A DNA stretch of 36,751 nucleotides, from NCBI GenBank assembly GCA_016930855.1, contig JAFGFX010000278.1, positions 1-36,751 of the forward strand. Reading direction: 5' to 3'. Position numbers and translations under genes: made by a program. The notes below the pieces were generated by a model. The model saw only the letters and a list, made by a program, of their open reading frames with translations, searched no databases and was not told the origin of the DNA. The first letter of the stretch is position 1; every line of letters begins with the position of its first letter. This DNA comes from Sedimentisphaerales bacterium. Its GTDB lineage: Bacteria > Planctomycetota > Phycisphaerae > Sedimentisphaerales > SM23-30. Below are positions 25,522 to 33,790 of the stretch, one piece after another.

Positions 25522-25610
25522 GATCTGCTCCTAGCGTAATTCACTGCTTGCGATAATCAGGGCCGCCCGCCGGATCGTCCGTCCGAACCGTCCGGGCGGG
25601 ACGTTGCCGT

Positions 25611-26285
25611 TTACGGTACCCCGTATTCGGCCAGATACCCCTCCATGCGGCCTTTCATCGCGTCATCGATATGGACGACGCCGTCGATTTCCCTTTGGTG
25701 TAGGTACTGGATGATCTGCCTGACATCGACAATGGAGTGCACCGGCAGGCCGAATTCCTGTTGGATCTCCTGGATCGCCGAGAGTTCGCTCTGACCCCGC
25801 TCGCGGCGGTCGACCGAGACGATCACACCGATTACCTTTGGATTGCCGCCGGCCCGGAGGATCTCCAGCGATTCTCGCACGCTGGTGCCGGCCGTGATGA
25901 CGTCCTCGATGATGACCACCCGTTCGGTTCCGTCGTACCGATGGCCGATCAATGATCCGCCCTCGCCGTGGTCCTTGGCCTCCTTGCGGTTGTAGGTCAC
26001 CGAGACGTCGCGGCCGTGTTCGCCGTGCAAGGCGATGCCGGCGGCGACGGCCAGCGGAATCCCCTTGTACGCCGGGCCATAGAGGTTGTCGAAGCCGCCG
26101 CCGAAGCCCTCGACCAGGGCGCGGGCGTAGAAGCCGCCCAGCCTCGCCAGTTGCTCGCCCGTGCGGTAGTTGCCCGTATTGATGAAATACGGCGTCGTCC
26201 GGCCGCTCTTGGTTTGGAACCTGCCGAAGGTCAGGACGCCGCAGCGGACCAGAAACGTGATGAATTCTTCCTTGTATGGTTCCAC
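25611..26285 (-). CDS. pyrE: Orotate phosphoribosyltransferase
   Basis: A 224-residue PyrE that joins orotate and PRPP to give OMP in pyrimidine synthesis. The PRPP-binding motif is VVIIEDVITAGTSVRES. SGRTTPYFINTG gives the orotate-side loop, GPAYKGIPLAVAAG the phosphate-side segment, and YNRKEAKDHGEGG the flexible catalytic loop with its Lys and His. I place the start at GTG 26285 (EPYKEEFITFLVRCG): the only earlier starts lie inside the neighbouring dockerin gene, whose stop is at 26348. No Shine-Dalgarno sequence precedes the GTG. A TTGCCC-17-TACAAG promoter (26323-26295) lies 9 bp upstream, so the transcript may be almost leaderless. Confidence 0.93.
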   Translation of the reverse strand: MEPYKEEFITFLVRCGVLTFGRFQTKSGRTTPYFINTGNYRTGEQLARLGGFYARALVEGFGGGFDNLYGPAYKGIPLAVAAGIALHGEHGRDVSVTYNRKEAKDHGEGGSLIGHRYDGTERVVIIEDVITAGTSVRESLEILRAGGNPKVIGVIVSVDRRERGQSELSAIQEIQQEFGLPVHSIVDVRQIIQYLHQREIDGVVHIDDAMKGRMEGYLAEYGVP

Positions 26286-26347
26286 AGTACCATACTTGTA
26301 CCGTTTTGGCTCCGGGCGGGCAACTCTAAATCCGGCCGTAGGGGCGT

Positions 26348-27961
26348 CTAGTCCCAGCCGGCGCCCAGGTAGACGAAGTCGCCCAGATCCACCTGGCCGG
26401 ACTGATTGAAGTCCGCGTTGTGGCAGTCTGCCTGGCACGAGCAGCCCGCCATCAACCAGGCGTTCGCCAGGGCCGCCAGGTCCTTCAGGTCCACGGCGCC
26501 GTCATTGTTGGCGTCGCCGGGCCGGCGGATCGCCCCGTACCGGATAAATGACAGCAGGGTCTCGCTGCCGGCGGTGTTGGTTTGATCTGCGAAGGTGACG
26601 GTGTTGGTGGGATACTCGTTGGCAGCGCCGGTGGCCAGGAACACGATCAGGGCATCGTCTATGTAGAGACTGCCCATCCCGGCCTCGACGAGGAAACGGT
26701 AGTGGTGGAAGGTGTCGGTGGTATCGAAAGTGACGAAGGCGGAGCTGTCGGCGTGATAGGCCTCGTTGGCGTGGGACAGGATGACGCCGTTTTGGGCGAT
26801 GCCGATTTCGAACAGCCTGCCGTTTTCATCGGAGATCCAGACGGCGTAGCCCGTTCGCCAGCGATCGTTGCCGATGTCGTCAAGATAGGCCGACGAGATC
26901 ACCTTCAGGTACCATTCGACGACGCTGCCGTGGCCGGCCGAGAAGCAGAGATACGGATCGCTGTATTTCCAGTATTGATGCTGGTCCTCGCCCGTGGGAC
27001 CCTGATGCAGGATGCCGCCGGCGAGGACGGGATCCGGGCCGGCGGGATCGTTGGTATAGTGCCAGCCCTGCCGGTCCGGTAGCGTTTCCCGGCCGGCATC
27101 GTATAGGCCCAGCCAGGTCGCCGACCGTTCCAGCAGTGAGACGGGACCTAGCGGTGCGGCGGCCAGGTCGCCCCGGCCCGCGTTGTAGCCGCTGATAATA
27201 TCCCGGTATAGGGCGTTGCGGGCAAAGCCGGCATCGGTTCGATAGGTATAGATGTCATCGTCGATACTCACATCGTACATGAACAGCAGGTCCGGATCGG
27301 CGTATCGGCTAAAGGCCAAACCGGAAATGGTTACCGTCCAGCCGTCCGGCCCGGCCGCATTGTCGGTATGGACCGGTTCGGTGAGCCCTCCGGGCAGCCG
27401 CAGGCGGTAGAAGGTCCTGCCGTCGCTGCCGCCCAGGAGAAAGGCCCCGTCCGCCTGCTGGGCGATATCCGTATAATTCGCAATATCCAGGGGTCCGCCT
27501 TCGTCGGTCAAATCCACCGGCGTGCCCAGCATCAGACCGGTATCCGGATCGATCCGCAGGAGCTGGTTGTTCGTGGCGTCCAGGGTGATCAATTCTCCCT
27601 GGCTGCTGAAGGTGGCGCCCCGGATATCCCGGCCGGCCAGGTAGGGCCCGATTGCCGTGGCCGCCGCCGTGGCCTTGTCGATGTGCAGCAGCCGCGACCG
27701 GGTTCCGGCCAGCTCGACCTCGAAGGCGTACAGCACGCCCGCCCGGTTCAGCGCCAGGCCGTCCACGTCGATCTGACTGCCACCGAGCTTGATGACGCCC
27801 ACCGTTTGCAGGCCGCCGCCTTGTTCGTCGAAATGGAACAGGGTCACCGGCGGCGCGGAGGCCGGATCGTGTGATTTGATCCCCCAGACCTCAGCCCGCA
27901 CCGGCAGGGCCAGCAGGCACAAAGCAGACCCTACCAGGGCGCTGTAGCGCAGCATGTTCAT
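26348..27961 (-). CDS. Secreted protein with C-terminal dockerin domain
   Basis: A 537-residue exported protein. Residues 1-24 are a signal peptide (MNMLRYSALVGSALCLLAL, cleavage after PVRA). Residues about 25-270 repeat short beta segments with Asp-rich turns, suggesting a beta-propeller. The middle (about 330-465) looks like a concanavalin/LamG-type beta-sandwich. The C-terminus is a dockerin: GDANNDGAVDLKDLAALANAW, then DFNQSGQVDLGDFVYLGAGW, two EF-loops each followed by a helix ending in Trp. A Cys cluster (GCSCQADC) lies between them. ATG 27961 is preferred to ATG 27967, because AGGAGG (27973-27968) directly abuts the latter but lies 6 bp from the former. Function is unknown; carbohydrate binding is plausible. 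Confidence 0.82.
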   Translation of the reverse strand: MNMLRYSALVGSALCLLALPVRAEVWGIKSHDPASAPPVTLFHFDEQGGGLQTVGVIKLGGSQIDVDGLALNRAGVLYAFEVELAGTRSRLLHIDKATAAATAIGPYLAGRDIRGATFSSQGELITLDATNNQLLRIDPDTGLMLGTPVDLTDEGGPLDIANYTDIAQQADGAFLLGGSDGRTFYRLRLPGGLTEPVHTDNAAGPDGWTVTISGLAFSRYADPDLLFMYDVSIDDDIYTYRTDAGFARNALYRDIISGYNAGRGDLAAAPLGPVSLLERSATWLGLYDAGRETLPDRQGWHYTNDPAGPDPVLAGGILHQGPTGEDQHQYWKYSDPYLCFSAGHGSVVEWYLKVISSAYLDDIGNDRWRTGYAVWISDENGRLFEIGIAQNGVILSHANEAYHADSSAFVTFDTTDTFHHYRFLVEAGMGSLYIDDALIVFLATGAANEYPTNTVTFADQTNTAGSETLLSFIRYGAIRRPGDANNDGAVDLKDLAALANAWLMAGCSCQADCHNADFNQSGQVDLGDFVYLGAGWD

Positions 27962-28080
27962 CTCCATCCTCCTTTAGAAAGCGTCGTACCTTCTTATTTA
28001 TCGGTCGCCCGTTTATCGGCCGGCCGGCACGAACCGGGCGCCAGCGTTATCGATATAAGGTCGTTACGGATCGGGAAATC

Positions 28081-29520
28081 CTAGACCTTCAATTCCGCGT
28101 CCTGGGCCTTGGCGTAGCGGGCGAACCGGCGCCGCAGGGGCGTGACGACCTCCTTGAGGAACTCGTCCACCTGCTGGGGGGCTCGGCCGATGTAGTGTTC
28201 GGCCCGCATTACGTCCCGCAGGTCCACGCCCTCGAAGGCCTCATCGGCCCCCAGCCGCTCGATCAGGTCGTTCGGTTTGCCCTGCTGTTTGACCCGGGCG
28301 GCGGCCGCCTGGCTGTGGATGCGTATCTTCTCGTGCAGCGCCTGGCGGTCGCCGCCGGCCTGGACCGCCGCCATGAGGATGTTCTCGGACGCCATGAACG
28401 GCAGTTCCGCCCGGATGGCGGCGGCGATCACCTTGGGATACACCACCAGCCCCTCGACGATGTTGGCCACGATCAGCAGGATCGCGTCGACTGCCAGGAA
28501 GGCCTGCGGCAGGACCAGGCGCTTGTTGGCCGAATCGTCCAGCGTCCGCTCGAACCACTGCTCGGCCGCCGTCATCGCCGGCGACGACGCCAGGCTGATC
28601 ACGAACCGCGCCAGCGAGGTGATCCGCTCGCTGCGCATGGGATTGCGCTTGTAGGCCATCGCCGACGAGCCGATCTGGTCCTTCTCGAAGGGCTCCTCGA
28701 TCTGCTTGAGGTGCGCCAGCAGCCGCAGGTCGTTGCAGAACTTGTGCGCCGACTGGGCGATGCCCGACAGGGTCGCCGTCACGTTGGCGTCGATCTTGCG
28801 GTTGTAGGTCTGGCCGCTCACCGGGGCGATCCGGTCGAAGCCGACCTTCCGGGCGACGAGTTGTTCCAACTGCCGGACCTTGCGGTGATCGCCGTCGAAC
28901 AGGGCCAGAAAGGACGCCTGCGTGCCGGTCGTGCCTTTGACGCCGCGGAAGCAGAGCGTCTCCAGGCGGTGCTGCACCTCTTCAAGGTCCGTGACGAAAT
29001 CGTAGCACCACAGCGCCGCCCGCTTGCCCACGGTCGTCAGTTGGGCCGGCTGGAAGTGGGTGTAGCCCAGCGTGGGCAGCTTGCGGTACCGCTTGGCGAA
29101 CCGCCCCAGCCGGTCGATCACGCCCAGCAGCCGCGCCCGCACCAGTTGCAGGGCCTCCCGCAGCTGGATCAGGTCGGTGTTGTCGCCCACGAAGGCGCTG
29201 GTCGCGCCCAGGTGGATGATCGGCCGGGCCGACGGGGCGGCGTCGCCGAAGGTATAGACGTGGGCCATGACGTCGTGCCGGAACTTTTTTTCGTAGCGGG
29301 CCGCCCGGGCGAAGTCGATGTCGTCCAGGTGGCGGCGCATCTCGGCCAACGACTTGGCCGGGATGTCCAGGCCCAACTGCCTCTGGCCTTCCGCCAGGGC
29401 CAGCCAGAGCCGGCGCCACCAGCCGAACTTGAACCGGCTGGAGAAGATCTCCAGCATCGCCGGCGAGGCGTAGCGACTGGCCAGGGGATTTTCGTAGGAA
29501 TCTTTCTGGTTTTGACTCAT
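28081..29520 (-). CDS. purB: Adenylosuccinate lyase, animal ADSL-like type
   Basis: A 479-residue lyase of the fumarase/aspartase superfamily that splits SAICAR and adenylosuccinate in purine synthesis. The superfamily signature is [16 protein letters not shown]. The sequence follows vertebrate adenylosuccinate lyase throughout: [80 protein letters not shown] and GRAPQQV. The signature has Ala where most members have Pro (SSAMPYK). ATG 29520 lacks a Shine-Dalgarno sequence and lies 6 bp after a TACAAT box, so translation is likely leaderless. The frame is open to 29628, but that part matches nothing in the family. Confidence 0.96.
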   Translation of the reverse strand: MSQNQKDSYENPLASRYASPAMLEIFSSRFKFGWWRRLWLALAEGQRQLGLDIPAKSLAEMRRHLDDIDFARAARYEKKFRHDVMAHVYTFGDAAPSARPIIHLGATSAFVGDNTDLIQLREALQLVRARLLGVIDRLGRFAKRYRKLPTLGYTHFQPAQLTTVGKRAALWCYDFVTDLEEVQHRLETLCFRGVKGTTGTQASFLALFDGDHRKVRQLEQLVARKVGFDRIAPVSGQTYNRKIDANVTATLSGIAQSAHKFCNDLRLLAHLKQIEEPFEKDQIGSSAMAYKRNPMRSERITSLARFVISLASSPAMTAAEQWFERTLDDSANKRLVLPQAFLAVDAILLIVANIVEGLVVYPKVIAAAIRAELPFMASENILMAAVQAGGDRQALHEKIRIHSQAAAARVKQQGKPNDLIERLGADEAFEGVDLRDVMRAEHYIGRAPQQVDEFLKEVVTPLRRRFARYAKAQDAELKV

Positions 29521-29526
29521 ATACCG

Positions 29527-29555
29527 ATTGTACCGGCAAAGAGAAACCAGATCAA
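29527..29555 (-). promoter_or_regulatory. Promoter of purB, predicted leaderless
   Basis: On the minus strand TTGATC (29555-29550), a 17-bp spacer and TACAAT (29532-29527). Only six bases (CGGTAT) separate the -10 from ATG 29520, so the expected start site coincides with the A of the start codon. Confidence 0.65.
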
Positions 29556-29697
29556 GACAGACTCCCGTCGAAAGCCGCCGGGTGGATATTGAAGCCGAAC
29601 CCCCGGCGCCTGGCGCCGGCCGCGACATTCATCGAGCCATCCGGCCGCCGGCGCCGGCGAATAGCCCCCGATCGACACCACATTGGGTGAATATTCG

Positions 29698-29726
29698 TTG
29701 ACACCGGCCGCCAACCTTGGCAAGAT
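29698..29726 (+). promoter_or_regulatory. Possible promoter of the first ECF sigma gene
   Basis: A perfect TTGACA (29698-29703), a 17-bp spacer and a poor -10, CAAGAT (29721-29726), lie in the 280-bp divergent region between purB and the sigma gene. The weak -10 could mean dependence on an activator or on the ECF sigma factor itself. Confidence 0.3.
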
Positions 29727-29800
29727 GAGTGATTGTAAGGGGTTATCGGACATAAAAATCACCGGAAATCGAGATTTCCCCGGGAACCGGATACGCACCC

Positions 29801-30475
29801 ATGGGTCGAAATGAGCAGATGGAAACCGAACCCGATCCCCAAGCGGGAATAAACTCCCGGGGGGATATGGATCGCCAAGGGGCTGCGAATCCCCAGGGGA
29901 TTACGGATAGGGACTTGGTTGAGGAGGGCCGCCGGGGCGATTCGGCGGCCTTGGGCCGGCTGATCGAGAGGTATCAGCACCGGCTGTTCAACGCCGTGTA
30001 CCGCATGGTGGACAACCGCGAGGACGCCCAGGAGCTGACCCAGGAGGCCTTTGTCCGCGCCCTGCAGGGGCTCAAGAACTTCCGGGGCCAGGCGAGTTTT
30101 TATACCTGGCTGTTCCGGATCGGCATCAATCTGTGCCTGAACCATCGGCGCCGCTGCCGGCCGGTGACCTTTTCGGCCCTGCAGACGCCGGAGACCTTCT
30201 GGGCCAAGCAGGCGGAGGGCCTGCTGGACCTGGCGGCCAAGCATAACGAATCCCCGGCACAGCAGGCCCAGATCCAGGAGATGCACTCCCGGGTGATCGA
30301 GGCCCTGCAGAACCTGGAACCGGCGGCGCGGGCGGTGGTCGTCCTGCGGGATATCGAGCAGTTGGACTACGTCGAGATGGCCCAGGTCCTCAACGTGCCG
30401 GTCGGAACGGTAAAGAGCCGCTTGTTTAGGGCCCGCATGACCCTGCGGGACCAACTGCAAAAACCGGGCCAATGA
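29801..30475 (+). CDS. ECF-type RNA polymerase sigma factor
   Basis: A 224-residue sigma70-family ECF factor. Region 2 spans about residues 47-112: DSAALGRLIERYQHRLFNAV, the NREDAQELTQEAFVRAL core that contacts RNA polymerase, and YTWLFRIGINLCLNHRR for -10 binding. A linker of about 50 residues (QTPETFWAKQAEGLLDLA) follows, then region 4 (about 160-220), with the helix-turn-helix DYVEMAQVLNVPVGTVKSRL. An acidic N-terminal tail of 35 residues precedes region 2. It redirects RNA polymerase to a dedicated promoter set. Its likely partner is the membrane protein 150 bp downstream. No Shine-Dalgarno sequence is clear at ATG 29801; ATG 29819 is an alternative. Confidence 0.93.
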   Translation: MGRNEQMETEPDPQAGINSRGDMDRQGAANPQGITDRDLVEEGRRGDSAALGRLIERYQHRLFNAVYRMVDNREDAQELTQEAFVRALQGLKNFRGQASFYTWLFRIGINLCLNHRRRCRPVTFSALQTPETFWAKQAEGLLDLAAKHNESPAQQAQIQEMHSRVIEALQNLEPAARAVVVLRDIEQLDYVEMAQVLNVPVGTVKSRLFRARMTLRDQLQKPGQ

Positions 30476-30626
30476 TAAAGATGTTCAACAAAACGAATCG
30501 CACCTGGGCCACATGCGGTATATCTGGGTGGCACCGCCAAGCGCATCTTGGGGGTGATGAAGACAAACCAGGGCGTTTTATTCCGTAAGGACCAATAGGC
30601 GATTGGTGTGATGCCCGCTCGCCGCC

Positions 30627-31916
30627 ATGGGAATGGATACCATGAGTAATCCGAATCCTGCCATACCCAACGATCTGGCCCTGCTGCTCAATGCCTATCT
30701 GGATAACCAACTGAGCCCCGCCCAGGCGGCCAGGATCGAACAGCGTCTGGCCGCCGATCCGCAGGCCCGCCGGCTGCTGGACGATCTGCGGCAGGTCTCG
30801 GCGAGCGTCGCCCGGCTGCCGCGGACTGACGCACCGGAAGATCTGGCCGACGGGGTGATGCTTGAGTTGGAACGAGCGGCCCTGCTGCAGGTGGGGCAGC
30901 TTCCGACCGAACGGGCCGGACGCCTCCACCTGCGCTGGCGGCGCCTGGCGGCGGCGGCGGCGATCTTCATCCTCGCCGGGGCAATCGTGGGGATCGTGTA
31001 CAGCGTCTGGAACAAGCCCGACGAACCGCCGGCGATTCCCGACGATCCCTTGATCACCTTGCGGGGTCAGCCGGTCACGCCGGGGCCGAGCCCCGCGGTC
31101 GAGACGAACGAAATAGAATGGTCCGCGCCGGCCTACGGGCAGATCCACCTGGTGGTCCATACCGCCGATCCCCAGGTGAGCGAGGCGGTTCTCGAAGGGC
31201 AGTTCGTCCGGCACGGCATCGAAAACGTCCTGCGGACGCCCTGGGCCTCCGGCTTGAGCGAGTATGCCTTTGTGTGCACGGCCGATGCCCTGGCAGACGT
31301 CGTGCAGGTCCTGGATCGCCAATCGACCCGGCAGACGGACCTGTATGTCCGCGATCCGGCGGGCTCTGAAGACATCCTGATTCCGCACGCCGCGCCGGCC
31401 CAGATCCTGGCCCTGGCCCAGCTCAAGGACCGAGAAGAGCGAATGACCCTGGCCCGGACCTACCAGCAGCGGATCGAGCATTGGACCCTGGATCTGCCGG
31501 ACGCCCTGGCGGCCAATCCGCCGTACCTGTCCGATCTGTACATCCTGGGACCCAATCAGCTGCCGGTAATGCAGCCGAACCCGCTGGCGGCCCCTCCCGC
31601 CGGCCAGGGCGATGGTGGCATTCCGACGGTCGGGCGACCAGATGGGCGGCCAGACGGGCGGCCAGACGGCAGGGCGGATTCCACCGCGGATGCGGATCGG
31701 CCCGCCGGCGAACCCTACCAAACCAGCGTTTCCCTGGTGGCGGTTCAAATCACCCTGCTCTATGCCCGCCAGGATACCGCTGTGGCCGAACGGCAGGATC
31801 CGGACACGCAGAGCGAAAACAAAGCGGCCATCCCGCCGGCTTTACCGCCGGTGAATCCGGCCGAATGGACTCCTGAGCCCAATGTGCCGGAACCGGCCGA
31901 TGCCTCCTTGCCGTAA
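30627..31916 (+). CDS. Membrane anti-sigma-like protein
   Basis: A 429-residue bitopic membrane protein. The cytosolic part (about 1-100) has the helical anti-sigma layout: LLLNAYLDNQLSPAQAARIEQRLAAD, then ARRLLDDLRQVSASVARLP. The HxxxCxxC zinc ligands of many anti-sigma factors are missing. A transmembrane helix (AAAAAIFILAGAIVGIVYSVW, about 110-130) is preceded by RWRR and followed by a 300-residue extracytoplasmic part without a family I recognise. That part contains a Gly-Arg-Pro-Asp tandem repeat (bases 31628-31680) and a Pro-rich tail. I infer that it sequesters the ECF factor encoded just upstream. Start sites at 30627, 30633 and 30642 are all possible; none has a clear ribosome site. 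Confidence 0.65.
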   Translation: MGMDTMSNPNPAIPNDLALLLNAYLDNQLSPAQAARIEQRLAADPQARRLLDDLRQVSASVARLPRTDAPEDLADGVMLELERAALLQVGQLPTERAGRLHLRWRRLAAAAAIFILAGAIVGIVYSVWNKPDEPPAIPDDPLITLRGQPVTPGPSPAVETNEIEWSAPAYGQIHLVVHTADPQVSEAVLEGQFVRHGIENVLRTPWASGLSEYAFVCTADALADVVQVLDRQSTRQTDLYVRDPAGSEDILIPHAAPAQILALAQLKDREERMTLARTYQQRIEHWTLDLPDALAANPPYLSDLYILGPNQLPVMQPNPLAAPPAGQGDGGIPTVGRPDGRPDGRPDGRADSTADADRPAGEPYQTSVSLVAVQITLLYARQDTAVAERQDPDTQSENKAAIPPALPPVNPAEWTPEPNVPEPADASLP

Positions 31917-31940
31917 GGCATCGGACCCTAGGCGCAATCC

Positions 31941-32483
31941 ATGCCGATCGATCCAGAGGATCTGAATCTTGTCGCGGCGGTCAACCGGGGCGAAGCGGAC
32001 GCCTTCGAAATCCTCTACCTGCGGCATCGCGACTGGGTGTTCCGCCTGGCCTGGCGCTTTACCGGCTGCGAGCAGGATGCCCAGGACGTTCTGCAAGAGA
32101 CCTTCATCTACCTCTTTAGAAAATTCCCCGGCTTTGCCCTGACCGCCGCGCTGACGACCTTCCTCTATCCCGTGGTCAAGCACCTTGCCCTTACCGCCAG
32201 ACAGAAGCGCCGCCGCCTTATGTCGCAGGAGGACCTGCCGGAATCCGTCCCGGCCGATCCTGATATCGACAACCGCGCCGCCCGCGGCGAGTTGGCCGAG
32301 GCGTTGGCCCGCCTGCCCGACGACCGGCGCGAGGTCCTGCTGATGCGATTCGTCGACGGCCTGACGCTTGACCAGATCGCCCAGGCGCTGCAACTGCCGG
32401 CCGGGACCGTCAAGTCCCGTCTCTATCGCGCCCTGCACGCACTCAAGGATGATCCCCAGGCCAGAAAATACTTCCAGGAATGA
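31941..32483 (+). CDS. Second ECF-type RNA polymerase sigma factor
   Basis: A 180-residue sigma70-family factor. Region 2 runs from about residue 17 (EADAFEILYLRHRDWVFRLAW) through EQDAQDVLQETFIYLFRKF to FLYPVVKHLALTARQKRRR. Region 4 (about 118-170) holds LPDDRREVLLMRFVDGLTLD and the helix-turn-helix QIAQALQLPAGTVKSRLYRAL. It differs from the factor at 29801-30475 in length and in most positions, so they are not a recent duplication. It starts 24 bp after the anti-sigma-like gene and is probably co-transcribed with it. The downstream 144 bp contain an AT-rich stretch (about 32530-32580) that could hold a promoter for the next gene. Confidence 0.93.
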   Translation: MPIDPEDLNLVAAVNRGEADAFEILYLRHRDWVFRLAWRFTGCEQDAQDVLQETFIYLFRKFPGFALTAALTTFLYPVVKHLALTARQKRRRLMSQEDLPESVPADPDIDNRAARGELAEALARLPDDRREVLLMRFVDGLTLDQIAQALQLPAGTVKSRLYRALHALKDDPQARKYFQE

Positions 32484-32627
32484 CCAAACCTGCTCGGTAA
32501 CATTCCCGGCGCGTCCGGTTCCGAAATAGAACGTAATTGTTTGATATATGATCATTTAAGAAAATATCGGATTATCGAAACTTCCCCGCTCTCATCTCGG
32601 CTACATCTGTAAGAGAGGTTCATTGCC

Positions 32628-33314
32628 ATGGATCAGGATAATCAGCGACATACCGAGCCCATCGAGGCCCCGCCGCGGCTGGTGGACGACTTGCAGGCGC
32701 TCTATACGCCGCCGGTCGGTGTCCCGCTACTGGTGGATCGAAATATCCTGGAACAGGCCCGGCGGCATCTGGACCGACGGCGGCGCCGGCGGCGGCTGGT
32801 CTTTTGTCTCCGCTGGGCGGCGGTCGGCGCGGCCGCGGTCCTGCTGGTCGGTTTCTTTGTCGATCCACTCGGGGACATATCACAACCACGGGCGCCCTCT
32901 GACGGACAGGATCGATACGCCTACCAGGACCAGTCCTCCCCGACATTGCCAAGTACCGCGCCGGTCGAAACGGAGCAGGATACGACGGCCTTCTCCTTCG
33001 ATCAGATCGCGCCGCCGCCCGATGCCGCCGACCGCCGACTGAGCGGAACGGCGCGACCGGCGGCCGATGTGGTCGCCGCGCCCCTGGCCGGACCGTTCGC
33101 GAAGGACATTGCTTCGGCGGGCGCCCCCGCCCGGGAGGACATCGATCGAAGCGGCCGGGTGGATATCCTCGACGCCTTCCTGCTGGCCCGCCACATCGAT
33201 AAACGACTGGCCCTCTCGCCCCAATGGGACGTGACCGGCGACGGGCAGGTCAACCAGAACGACGTGATCGCCGTCGCCCAGGCCGCCGTTCACGTCCGAA
33301 AGGAAGTGCTCTGA
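32628..33314 (+). CDS. Single-pass membrane protein with extracytoplasmic C-terminal dockerin (putative anti-sigma)
   Basis: A 228-residue protein. Residues 1-60 are polar and probably cytosolic (PPRLVDDLQALYTPPVGVPL, then LVDRNILEQARRHLDRRRRR). A positively charged stretch precedes one transmembrane helix (about 61-82, LRWAAVGAAAVLLVGFFV). A low-complexity stalk (83-170) follows. Residues 171-228 are a dockerin: loop 1 DIDRSGRVDILD with helix AFLLARHID, loop 2 DVTGDGQVNQND with helix VIAVAQAAVHV. All loop positions expected to bind calcium are acidic, Asn or Ser. Position after an ECF sigma gene suggests that the cytosolic part binds the sigma factor and the dockerin senses a partner outside. 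AGAGAGG precedes the ATG. Its TGA overlaps the ATG of the next gene. Confidence 0.75.
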   Translation: MDQDNQRHTEPIEAPPRLVDDLQALYTPPVGVPLLVDRNILEQARRHLDRRRRRRRLVFCLRWAAVGAAAVLLVGFFVDPLGDISQPRAPSDGQDRYAYQDQSSPTLPSTAPVETEQDTTAFSFDQIAPPPDAADRRLSGTARPAADVVAAPLAGPFAKDIASAGAPAREDIDRSGRVDILDAFLLARHIDKRLALSPQWDVTGDGQVNQNDVIAVAQAAVHVRKEVL

Positions 33315-33784
33315 TGAGAACACTCTTTGTCTGGATAGCGATGGGTTCGTTGTTGTTCCTGCCGGCCCAGGCCGCCCCGCCGGCGGGCGAGACCTATGCC
33401 ACCGTGCCGCCGGCGGTCCGGTTCGTCCCCGTGCACGTCACGGTTGATTCGGCCGACAAGGCCCTGGCCGCCTACCAGTTCGAGCTCAAGGCGGTCCGGG
33501 GCGACGTCACCATCGTCGGCGTCGAAGGCGGCCAGGCGGCGGCCTTCCGGGCCGCGCCCTATTACGACGCCGCCGCCCTGCACCGGGAGAACCGCATCAT
33601 CGTCGCCGCCTTCAACACCGGCGGCGATCTGCCCCAGGGCAAGACCCGCGTCGCCACCGTGCATCTCTTAATTCGCGGCGATGCCGAACCGCAGTACGAA
33701 CTGTCCCTCGCCGTCGCGGCCGATGCCGAAGGGACGAAGATACCCAACGCCGAGATCCGTCTCGAAACCGGAGACGTCAAATAA
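33314..33784 (+). CDS. Small secreted protein with cohesin-like pattern
   Basis: A 156-residue exported protein. Residues 1-20 are a signal peptide (RTLFVWIAMGSLLFLPAQAA). The mature part alternates hydrophobic strands in the order of cohesin modules: VRFVPVHVTVDSADKALAAY with QFELK, VTIVGVEGG, an FxxxPYYD loop, RIIVAAFNTGGDLPQGKTRV, ATVHLLIRGD and a closing ELSLAVAADAEG. Cohesins bind dockerins, and the start codon overlaps the stop of the dockerin-bearing gene (TGATG), so the two are translationally coupled. I infer, from pattern only, that it is the docking partner. It could instead be another jelly-roll or Ig-like fold. No membrane anchor or sorting signal is visible. Confidence 0.6.
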   Translation: MRTLFVWIAMGSLLFLPAQAAPPAGETYATVPPAVRFVPVHVTVDSADKALAAYQFELKAVRGDVTIVGVEGGQAAAFRAAPYYDAAALHRENRIIVAAFNTGGDLPQGKTRVATVHLLIRGDAEPQYELSLAVAADAEGTKIPNAEIRLETGDVK

Positions 33785-33790
33785 GGGCGC

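Noticed and set aside
26286-26438. Longer N-terminus for PyrE
   Set aside because: It would overlap the 3' end of the dockerin gene by 91 bp and contains nothing like PyrE.
29521-29628. 36-codon extension of PurB
   Set aside because: It contains the purB promoter, and family resemblance starts only after ATG 29520.
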